Positions 1 to 8,913 of a stretch of 64,000 nt of DNA are shown here, piece by piece (the first letter of the stretch is position 1; the number at the start of each line of letters is the position of its first letter). The notes below the pieces were generated by a model. The model worked only from the letters and a program-made list of their open reading frames with translations. It had not been told where the DNA came from and searched no databases. Source of the stretch: Patellaria atrata CBS 101060 (Eukaryota; Ascomycota; Dothideomycetes; Patellariales; Patellariaceae). A program made the position numbers and the translations under genes. The DNA is taken from NCBI GenBank assembly GCA_010093705.1, contig MU006090.1, forward strand, positions 314,056 through 378,055, written 5' to 3'.

Positions 1-547
1 CAGCCTTCTGTTCAGCAGCACGGCGAGCAAGGCGAGCCTTTTGGCGATTAGGTTTCTTACGTGCCTGAGGTTCTGGGGGGGGCGAATCTATGGACCGACC
101 AGAGGAAAGGGATGGTGTGTCAATTTGACTGTTCTCACCGTTAGGCGTAGGGTATGAGGGTATGGCGGTGAGTGCTTCTGTAGCATCTCCATTGATATCC
201 TCTGCGACTTCATCTTCCGATACCTGCTCATTAGGCCTATTACCGTCGAAGTTTGTCAATTCTAATAACTCTCTTGTATGTCGTTCTTTGAGCTCCGTTT
301 CAAGTGTAGCACATTCATCATTTACACCTTTCCTAGTTTTCTTTGTCGCGGACTTCTTCTTCTGGGTTATTCTGGCTTGAAGATCCCTCTGCTCCTTACG
401 GTGACGAGCTTGTAGCTCCTCCATGTGGTCCTCTGCGCGTTTTGACCTAAAAGTCTTGTTTACCGCATTGGAAGAGATGAAGTTGACGTCTGATGTTCGA
501 ACTTCTTGCAGTTGTTCCGACGAAACTCCGTGCCTCGGCTTCTTCAT
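1..547 (-). CDS. OTUD6/OTU2-type deubiquitinase, N-terminal part (runs off window)
   Basis: This minus-strand frame opens with ATG at 547 and stays open to the window edge, so about 182 residues are visible and the catalytic half is missing. The start MKKPRHG is followed by a charged helical stretch (HMEELQARHRKEQRDLQARI, then KKKSATKKTRKGVNDE and ELKERHTRELLEL). This is the layout of the N-terminal coiled coil of the OTUD6B/yeast Otu2 family. Near the edge a basic block with NRQKARLARRAAEQKA is another typical stretch of this family, lying just before the OTU protease domain. Family members are cysteine proteases that remove ubiquitin, in yeast on ribosomes. No catalytic Cys or His is visible here, so activity cannot be judged. 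It is divergent from the SDR gene, with 175 bp between the two ATGs. It could be another OTU protein, but the coiled coil favours OTUD6. Confidence 0.82.
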   Translation of the reverse strand, partial: MKKPRHGVSSEQLQEVRTSDVNFISSNAVNKTFRSKRAEDHMEELQARHRKEQRDLQARITQKKKSATKKTRKGVNDECATLETELKERHTRELLELTNFDGNRPNEQVSEDEVAEDINGDATEALTAIPSYPTPNGENSQIDTPSLSSGRSIDSPPPEPQARKKPNRQKARLARRAAEQKA

Positions 548-722
548 GCTCCCTGTTGAAGCTCGGTGAGGTAAGGTGCTGTACAGTAAGAGCAGAGAAT
601 TAATACATTCACAGGGGATTCTATACTTTAAAGAATAATTCTGCAGCTTCAAGATTGGGTTTCTAGTTTAGATAGCACTCTATCAGCCTACCTGTCTCTT
701 GTGTTGAAATATTAGTGCGATT

Positions 723-1741
723 ATGGAGATCCCCGAACTCTTCTCTGTCAAGGTAAGTTTGCTTCGTCTCCTCTTCATCCTCTACATATTACGTCCCTTC
801 AATTTTACTCTCGTTCCCATTGGTATAACACTATGAATGTTCTCTTAAACCCTTCTTAGGACAAAGTCGTCCTTGTCACAGGTGGTGCCAAAGGAATTGG
901 CCGGATGATTTCTGAAGGGTTCGTCCGAAATGGTTCCAAAGTCTACATCTCCTCCCGCGATGCGAAAGCATGCGAAGCTGCCTGCAAGGAGTTGAACGCT
1001 CTAGGGAAGGGCTCAGCGCACTATATACCAGCGGATTTCTACAAATTAGATGATTGTAAGAAACTTGCCGAAGAGTTCGGGAAACGCGAGAAGAGTACGT
1101 AACATCAGCTCTTCCTACCTCTGCATGACCCTTTTAGACCATTTGTGAAAAACCCATCATATTCGAACATTCGTAGAAACCAGCGGTAGCATGATAAACT
1201 GACACACCTCTTCATAGAACTCGACATTCTTGTGAACAATAGCGGCTCCAACTGGGGAGCTGGTTACGATGAATACCCAGACAGTGCATGGATACGAGTC
1301 CTTACCCTCAACCTCCATCGAGTATTTACCGTAACTCAGCTTCTCACACCGTATCTTGAAGCCGCAGCTTCAAAATCATCGCCTTCTCGGATCATCAATA
1401 TCGGGTCAGTTGATGGTCTACGCGTCCCAAACCTCGAGACATACGCCTACTCTTCATCAAAGGCCGGGTTACACCACCTTTCTCGTGTACTAGCAAACCA
1501 CTTGGGAAGAAGAAATATTACCAGTAATACTCTGGCATGCGGCCCATTTGAGAGCAAAATGATGAAGGCTACACTGGAGAAGTTTAGAGAAAGTATTGAG
1601 TCAGCGGCACCCCTAGGTAGAATAGGGTCCCCAGAGGATGTAGCAGGAGCATGTATATTCTTAGGGAGCCGAGCGGGAGCATATATTAACGGAGCAACAA
1701 TCACCGTTGATGGAGGGACGGTTATCGGAAGTAAGTTGTAG
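723..1741 (+). CDS. short-chain dehydrogenase/reductase with peroxisomal SKL tail
   Basis: There are three exons: 723-752, 860-1094 and 1218-1741. Both introns are GT-AG and the reading phases join cleanly to give 262 residues. The first exon is only ten codons (MEIPELFSVK). The classical SDR elements are present in order: dinucleotide motif TGGAKGIG, the NNSG motif, the catalytic Ser in NIGSVDG, and Tyr/Lys in YAYSSSKAG, with a C-terminal VDGG end. The protein finishes with Gly-Ser-Lys-Leu, a canonical type 1 peroxisomal targeting signal, so a peroxisomal NAD(P)-dependent oxidoreductase is inferred. Overall it resembles 3-oxoacyl-ACP reductase/RhlG-like SDRs, but the substrate cannot be read from the sequence. 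A fatty-acyl or beta-oxidation side reaction is a guess from the location only. Confidence 0.9.
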
Positions 1742-2782
1742 TGTGCTAACCGTATTTAACGAGTCACCGAAGACAAATGTAACATATAAAAGAGAACATT
1801 ATGTCACTCTCCCTTTGTCTCTTGTAACTGCCTTCTACTCGGTCATGGGATAGCGCCATCTCTCCACGCAAGTACCATGTACCTAGTCACAGTCCAATCT
1901 CCTCGTTTGCCATACAGTTACCGTGTACATCAGCGTTCTACTCCCACCTTTTGAAGCATTGCTGAGCATCCTCTGGTTATACAGTTCCGATATATGTACA
2001 GAGTCATTTCTATTATACAGTCGGTTCATTTGGTACAGTGAGTTTCTTTCGTACAGTCAGCTCATCTGGTCCGAATCAGCCCATCTCTTCCGATCAGTTC
2101 ATTTCGTAATCATTCTCCTATGTGACCTTTAGAAGATGGATCGATGTGCCTTGCTCTCGGTTATCATCGCCGACGATAGACGTTGACCTACTTACCCGCA
2201 GTATCCACAACAATTAAACGGCAGTTGGTACTGTACAAGGACATTACACAAATTTTCGAGCGGCACTACTTGGGAGCTCTAGGTTCAATTTGACGCTCGA
2301 AAGAATGTGAAGCCCGAGATGATAAGCCTGAACGTAAAGTGGTGGATACAGATAGCATAGACAACAAATGTACACAATAGCCCAGAGTTGTTTCTAACTA
2401 TTCGTCAACTTGAGGGAGCGTACTGAGTGATTCTAGGGAGAATCTCGTATCTGTGCTGCATGAAAATTGCATCAGTACATGTGAGCACGAAAAACGAATA
2501 TGAAGAGATAGCGATATATCAATGATTATAGGAATAGGGAGCTCAAGTACTTTGTTTTTCTTATCACGCAATATTGAAGTCTTCGAATTCCTAGGCGTAC
2601 GCAGTTGCCAGATGAGAGACCTGAAGACGATTGGTCGATCTCGCCGGTTTCGCTGATCCCTGCAGGCGCACGACCGCGGAGATTTGCGAATTCCCATCTT
2701 TCACAATCTGACAATCGAGAGCTGAGACGAATGTTGGGACCTGCCTCCCGTCTCTCTTCCTATATCACCACTGACGTACCTC
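1742..2782 (+). other. intergenic, contains degenerate 18-nt tandem repeat
   Basis: No convincing gene. The only structure seen is the degenerate tandem array at 1979-2107 (listed separately) and one palindromic GGTACTGTAC at 2227-2236. Confidence 0.6.
1979..2107 (+). repeat. degenerate tandem repeat, about 18-nt unit
   Basis: There are about seven diverged units of 17 to 19 nt. The clearest are at 2016-2033, 2034-2051 and 2052-2069, each starting TACAGT and ending in a T-rich CATTTGG/TTTCG-like half. Two more diverged units begin near 2070 and 2089, and two earlier ones near 1979 and 1996. The array lies 3' of the SDR gene, possibly partly in its 3' UTR. Confidence 0.6.
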
Positions 2783-3646
2783 ATGTCCATACCCTCCTAC
2801 GCCTCCTTTATCAATAGGAGTATATCCGTGATTCCATTAATACCCTACAGATCAACCCGCTATTTCCCCTCTTCTTCTTCCTTCCATCGTTCTAATCAAC
2901 GATTCTCGCTACCTGCAAAGCATACTCGATATCGTGCCTTACACCTTTCTCCCTCGTTACACGCCATGACAGAGCAAGAAAAAGAGCGTGTCAATGAGCA
3001 CCTTAAGGCAACTCATGATCGTATCTTCGAATCGAACAGAGCTTGGGCCTCGAAATGTCTGGACAAAGATCCCGAATTCTTTGCAAAACTGAATTCCGGA
3101 CAGCAGCCCGACTACTTGTACATCGGATGCTCCGATTCTCGTATTCCGGCCAACGAAATCATGGGCCTCGAGGCAGGTGAAGTGTTCATGCATCGAAATA
3201 TCGCGAACCTAGTGAATAGCATAGACTTGAATATTATGAGTGTGATCAACTACGCCGTACGACATCTCCGGGTAAAGCATATCGTTGTATGTGGACACTA
3301 CAATTGTGGAGGGGTCAAAGCAGCTATGACTCCGGCTGACTTGGGTCTCTTGAATCCATGGTTGAGAAATATCCGCGATGTATATCGTTTGCATGAGCAG
3401 GAGTTGGATGGTATCACGGACGACGCGAAGAGGTATGACCGCTTAGCTGAGCTGAACGTTCTGGAGCAGGCCAGGAACGTTGTCAAGACGGCCGCGGTGC
3501 AAAAGAGTTACAAGGACGATGGATATCCCATAGTGCACGCATGGATCTTTGACTTCAAGGATGGGCTACTGAAGGATCTGAAATTGGACTTTGAAGGGAC
3601 ATTGAAGAGCATCCAGAAGATTTACAATCTCACTGGGGGCGATTGA
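2783..3646 (+). CDS. beta-carbonic anhydrase, probable mitochondrial leader
   Basis: Single-exon 287-residue protein of the beta-carbonic anhydrase (Nce103-like) family, catalysing CO2/bicarbonate interconversion. The zinc and catalytic residues are visible: Cys116, Asp118 and Arg120 in GCSDSR, then His172 and Cys175 in GHYNCGG. The first 61 residues are rich in Ser, Arg and Tyr and nearly free of acids (SISVIPLIPYRSTRYFPS), which looks like a mitochondrial presequence. An in-frame second Met at residue 62 (position 2966, MTEQEKERVNEHL) starts exactly where family homology begins. Alternative starts could therefore give a mitochondrial and a cytosolic form; that is an inference. The body length fits the family. 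It has no intron, unlike most neighbours. Confidence 0.93.
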   Translation: MSIPSYASFINRSISVIPLIPYRSTRYFPSSSSFHRSNQRFSLPAKHTRYRALHLSPSLHAMTEQEKERVNEHLKATHDRIFESNRAWASKCLDKDPEFFAKLNSGQQPDYLYIGCSDSRIPANEIMGLEAGEVFMHRNIANLVNSIDLNIMSVINYAVRHLRVKHIVVCGHYNCGGVKAAMTPADLGLLNPWLRNIRDVYRLHEQELDGITDDAKRYDRLAELNVLEQARNVVKTAAVQKSYKDDGYPIVHAWIFDFKDGLLKDLKLDFEGTLKSIQKIYNLTGGD

Positions 3647-4764
3647 TTTTTGTCATAATTGGAACGACGAATGGGAAAACGTTTCTTGGAACTTTTACCG
3701 TACAGCTATACCTCCGCGACTATAACATGGCCGAAGAACTTCAGTAACATAACATGCTTGCGCTTGCATCTCTCTGTTTCCTGTAGAGTCTGTCGCAGGG
3801 CCACTTCGCTATGGATATCATTCTTCGTACGTATGTTTTTATGGGGTTTCGGAGACTTGACTCTTTTGGTGGGCAGCGGTACTATTAACCTCGTTATTCC
3901 CTTGGGGGAACCATATGCAGTCGGCCTGTAACTTAGCAATACTACTAAGCTATGGAACAGAATGGAAAGAAGAGGATAGGTCAAAGGTGGTCGCTCCGAC
4001 GGGCAGAGAGACAACTGTCCCGATCGATCTACTCATACAGTTATAGGTCGGCAGGAAGACCCGCCCCATGGCCCAACGTACAGTACAGTACAGTACCCAG
4101 TCCTTATTTCTTGAAATATTTCCCCAGATGTTTCGAAATCGCGGGGATGCCAATTGCCAATATCCTTGCACCTTTGGTGGGCCTTAAACCGGGTGTCTTT
4201 TACAACTACAACTACGCCCTCTCTAGACCTCAACGCTGGGAACTGTAAGGTATTTCCCTTCTTGTTCCTATTCTACACCAATCCGTACTCATACTGTCAA
4301 GTTAAGCAGTCTTACTTAATACAATTTCATGTATTTAATTTTCCCAAATCTGCGTTTTCACCTGCTTCACGCTTGATTTTTTTGATTTTCACTAGTCGCC
4401 TCAATCAACGGTCGTTAATGCTCCCCACACTCGCCAGATAGATTGCTAGCAGCGCTATTCCGTCATTTTATATGAATATCCATTTATGACCCCTGCATTA
4501 AAGTCCCGTGGCCAACCAACGAGAGCATTCACATCTCACAGTTTTCACTATAGCGTTGCTGCCCAGCATGACCACCATGTCCTCAAATTATCGAAATCGC
4601 TATATCTCAGATGAATCGTCTTAGGCTTCTCGGCCCGCACCCGGCCAGCTTGGCCTCAATGGCAAGATAAATACTGTCCTTGGATCCTTTTGCACTACTT
4701 CGCCACGTCAAACCATTCGCTCACTCTCTGCTTCTTTCTATTACAATCATTCCAAAACTTCACA
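3647..4764 (+). other. intergenic, promoter side of the AA9 gene
   Basis: No gene seen. It holds a (GTACA)-type palindromic run at 4078-4096 and a TATA-like element close to the AA9 start. Short open frames here lack family resemblance. Confidence 0.55.
4667..4673 (+). promoter_or_regulatory. TATA-like element of the AA9 gene
   Basis: ATAAATA lies about 92 bp upstream of the AA9 start codon, between a GC-rich block and the pyrimidine-rich leader. Spacing is right for a fungal TATA box of an inducible secreted-enzyme gene. Identified by position only. Confidence 0.4.
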
Positions 4765-5571
4765 ATGAAGACCGCCTTCGTCCTCCTCGCAGCCATCGGC
4801 TCTGCCGCCGCACATTCGACATGGCAAGACCTTTGGGTTGGTAGCGAAGACAAAGGAACGACATGCACACGCGTTGTCAGGGACAACTCTCCAATCACAA
4901 GCGTGACCAACGCGGATATGTTCTGCGGTCGTGGACCAGCATCCAGCCCCAATGTCTGCGATGTCCAAGGTACGTTTGTTTCTGATCCGCTCTATCCCTA
5001 GAACTCCCAACTAATGACCAATTTCAGCCGGATCCTCCCTCACAGTCGAGATGCACGCGCAACCCGGCCAGCGATCCTGCTCCCAACCCGCCATCGGCGG
5101 AAACCACTATGGCCCAGTGCTGATCTACATGGGCAAAGTCAGCGACGCCAAGACCGCGAATTCTGGCGTCTCCTGGTTCAAGGTTGCGGAGGACGGCTAC
5201 ACTGGCACCACCGCCTCGTGGGGAACCGAGATCCTCAACGCGAACTGTGGCAAGCGCGCCTTCACCGTACCGAAGTCCCTCGCCTCCGGCAACTACCTCG
5301 TTCGTGCCGAGGCCATCGCGCTCCACGCCGGTGCCGGAAATCCCCAACCATACGTCTCTTGCTTCCAGGTAAATGTTGTCGGTGGTGGTTCTGCTAGCCC
5401 TCCAGGCGTGTCGTTCCCCGGTGCCTACAAGACCAAGTAAGATAAACTCCCCTTATGCCTATCAAAGTGACTTCATACTGACAAACTTACAGTGACGCGC
5501 TCTTCTCCAAGGCCATCTATGACCCCAGCTTCCAGTACGTCAGCCCTGGCCCAAAGGTCTGGACCGGATAA
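4765..5571 (+). CDS. AA9 lytic polysaccharide monooxygenase (secreted)
   Basis: There are three exons, 4765-4969, 5028-5436 and 5493-5571, with phases that join; the product has 230 residues. A signal peptide (MKTAFVLLAAIGSAAA) ends exactly before His17, which would be the N-terminal His of the mature enzyme and half of the copper-binding histidine brace. The second brace His is His95 in GGNHYGPVLIYMGKV, inside the typical QPGQRSC...GGNHYGP stretch. The axial Tyr is in the QxY signature of NPQPYVSCFQ. Even-numbered cysteines fit disulfides. There is no cellulose-binding module or linker, so this is a single-domain AA9 enzyme. Family role: copper-dependent oxidative cleavage of cellulose or other beta-glucans outside the cell. 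C1 or C4 regioselectivity cannot be told. Confidence 0.93.
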
Positions 5572-7461
5572 GCGGTTGAAGTTTTTGTTCACCGGCATTT
5601 TTGTGTTATGTATAAGGATATCATTGCATATAGTCGAGCATTTTAAACAATTCAATTGTATATGAATTTACTTCGATCCGATGATACGCATCATTGACCT
5701 TGATCCTTATAGTGATGACGGAGATGATATTAATTGCTCTGACAAGCTAGTACGATAAATGATGTCACTTACACTATCATGTCAATTTTAGCTATTACGG
5801 TGTCGATAGCACAAGCCATAAGCATTCTTTCACATAACTTATACTCATTCACCTTTACGCAGCCTAAAGGATCGCTTCGATCCGTCTACTTCACCGAGCA
5901 ACCTTGTCATTCTCTCCTACTTCCTTCTATGGAACGCTCTGAATTCGGTATATCCCATCATGGCTGGGCCCATTGAAATGGCTTCGAGAGATGTTGTTTT
6001 CAGATGTTACTCAAATCTATACCCGTCCATACTCTTTACCCCAACCCTCATATAAACAACAGTCCTCGCAACCATGAAGTCAAACACGCAGTTAAGATCC
6101 CCAAGCGTGAGGCTCACCACAGCCGAGTCATCGGAGCTTCGGCGCGATATACTCTGGTTTCAAGCCGGACCCCCGAGACATCTGGAAAGACGATGATATC
6201 AAGAGGCCGAAGTGGGGAGCTCCACGATAGTTCTGTTTCCGACCGAACAGATTTCATTCGAGCACAGGTGGCTTGAAATACCGTAATCTGTCTCCTAACC
6301 ACCGTTTTGACTCCCAGCCGCGTACGGGGTATAGAGTAGTAGAGGACTCCATCACATCCCACATCCCACGACGCGTTCTTATACTTCTATCCTCACCTCG
6401 TCTTCCATCCATCCTTTCCAGAACCCAAACCAAAACCGCAGATAAGAAAACCTTCCTCCATCAACTTGGACAAATCGGCTCGACGTGACAATTCCCGGGG
6501 TAATATTCCCGTTATTTGCCGAGATGTGGATCCAGGGTTTGGAATAGATAAGCTTAAATTAAGCGTAAGGGGAATGAGCATTTCGATTGGTTGGTTCGTT
6601 TGCGGCGAGTGTGAAACTTTTCCCACCCCCGGTTATCGACAATATGGGGAGTCTTTGGATTGAGGATACGCTGGAAGAATCGTGGAATGATCAGGAGAGA
6701 TTCGAATAATCCTTCGACGTAGTATTGTCTATGACTTTTTTTTACAATGCAAAGTTCCGGGATGTGGGTTTGATTCCACTCATCGCCCTTTGAACTACAA
6801 CAAACGGGTATCCTCAAATCTCGCAGAAGCAGGAACCGTCAATCACAGTCTATTCAAGCCGAAAGTCCATAACTGCCGGGCAGCTCCGCACCCAGGGTGC
6901 AACAGCAACCCCAAGCGGGGCAAAAGATCCCCCAACAATAGGTTCCACAATCCGCTGGATAAAATCCTCAGATTAAAAGTCTCCTGTCCTTTCTTACCTG
7001 GAACGCATTTTCCTATCGCGAAAGGTCTCGTCCCGGATCCGCACCGGTGAGGGGAATAACTCGTTAAAAAGGCTTGAACCCGCCATCTACAACTGTTACC
7101 GGCAGGATAAGGGAGTATTTGCGGGTTGGTGAATGAGAGAGTTTTATGTTGCCCAGAGTCCTTTGATGGAAATGTTATGCGCCCAGCCCACGTGAAGGAT
7201 ATGGCAAAGAGAAGTAGTCTTATTGCTTCGGAATATGCGTTGCGGGGTAACCACTATGACTGAACTCAAATCCTCTCATCCCGCTAATATTCCTATTCTC
7301 CGCTTAAATGGAAATCAGGTCAATCTCCCCCTATAGTCCCCGTCGGTGGTAAAATCTTGGGAGCCATAATAAATAGAAATGGAACCGCCGTTGCCACTGT
7401 CGCCGCCCTTTGGTTACCTGGTTAGACACATTCGTTCTTTGAGTGAGCCTCCATAGCAATC
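5572..7461 (+). other. intergenic, nothing clear
   Basis: 1.9 kb between two secreted-protein genes. Several open frames of 70 to 90 codons occur on both strands but show no family resemblance, no signal peptide and no plausible splice partners. A TATA-like element lies near the 3' end. Confidence 0.5.
7366..7375 (+). promoter_or_regulatory. TATA-like element of the small secreted protein gene
   Basis: ATAATAAATA lies about 87 bp upstream of the start at 7462, matching the spacing seen for the AA9 gene. Confidence 0.35.
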
Positions 7462-8107
7462 ATGAAGGTCCTCGCTCTTCTCTCCGTCTCGGCTGCCGTT
7501 CTGGTCGGGCAAGCTGCCGCGTCCCTCAATTGCACGGTCACAGCTCCGACTGTGACCCAACGTTACTGCGAGTGGGAAGGTTGCCAGGTCTTCGCCACCG
7601 CGGTTGCGAACAAGACCATCCACGCTGGTTGCCGTGCTGATTGCAGCACAAACGAGGAGTAAGTACCCCTTCCCACCGCTACTGTCGCTGCTATGTGTTT
7701 TCCTTAGGTGCTGACTGTGATGTCTTAGCCCCTGGTTCCAGCTCTATGACGGTTCCTTCCTCCGCACTAACGAGCTTTCCGGCTGCAGATATCACTGCTT
7801 GCCATATGCTATAACTGGTAAGCCACTTCCTCTCACCCCTTTATCCTCCACCCTATCCATACCAAAGCAAGAATATTTCTTACTCTTTCAAGGTCTTCCA
7901 TACTGCTGGGAAGAGCGCAACTTGCCCTCGCCAACAAACTGCGCCGCCTCTTCTTCCTCTGGCCTAGCTAGTGCCATTCCCGCCTACGGGACCCTCGGTC
8001 CCGAGCCCCCGCCATTCGGCAACCAGGGCCCATGCTCGCTCGATACCCGTGCCCCATTCAGGGCGGTGATGACGCCGGCACCGAGGATGGTAGAGTGGAA
8101 GGCATAA
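7462..8107 (+). CDS. small secreted cysteine-rich protein, function unknown
   Basis: There are three exons, 7462-7658, 7729-7817 and 7893-8107, with consistent phases; the product has 166 residues. The N-terminus MKVLALLSVSAAVLVGQAAA is a clear signal peptide. The mature part has ten cysteines (for example in NCTVTAP, RYCEWEGC, GCRADC, GCRYHC, PYCWEE), mostly in the first two thirds. The last third is Pro/Ser/Gly-rich. An even cysteine count and CX3C/CX4C spacings suggest a disulfide-stabilised extracellular fold. I do not recognise a family; size and make-up match fungal effector-type proteins, but nothing shows that role. A TATA-like element sits about 87 bp upstream. An alternative acceptor at 7707 would change the frame and is less likely. 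Confidence 0.8.
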
Positions 8108-8913
8108 ACGTGTGCAGATGGAAGAATTGGTAGGCAATGAAGATCAGTCAGGCTCGGAGGATCGGGACGAAGGTATTGATGGAGAATTATAAGATGAGAT
8201 TATTCATAGTAAACTCGAGTCAACCTTAGCGTAAAACAATATAAATCTGTGAGCGTTGCTTAGTTCTTGAAGATGGAGTAAATGTTATAAAACATGAGGT
8301 AGCGCTTTTCCTGCGATGTAACACACAGATTTTTGCACGGTCACGCTTTAAACGGATCGCAATTGACTGTACGAAATGGACTGAGCATGCGAAATACTGA
8401 CTATAAGAAATGACAGGATTGAGCTATGGGATAGCGCTTAAAGGTTAATGGTCGGGTGCTGTACGGAATACTTAGTGAAATTCACGGACATTATTATAAG
8501 CACTGAGAAAACGGGAATCCGATTAACCTAGCAATAAGGATGTAAGGACATAAAAAATATATACCAGTATTGGATGACTACCATATCAAATAGCGGAATA
8601 TGTAACCAAACCGAGTATGAGATGCGACGGAGAATGGAGTTTTAGACTGTGAAGAAAATATACTGAATAGTTCTAGATGACCTATGTCTGTTGTGTACAA
8701 GGTTTCAGGAATACTTCAAGCTGCAGTAGCGAACGACAAAAGACACAGAACTATGCAGTAATGTAGTGAATGAAATCAATACAATAAATAATTTAACATT
8801 TCAGAAGACGCCATCCTTCTATACCCGATAAACAATTTTTGAATCCTAATGTCTATGACAGAGAAAAGATTACAGGAGAATCACGGAGCGCTACAAAGAT
8901 CAAAACGAAATAC
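8108..8913 (+). other. intergenic, nothing clear
   Basis: Convergent 3' region between the small secreted protein and the large minus-strand gene. AT-rich, many stops in all frames; no repeat or RNA gene seen. Confidence 0.5.
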
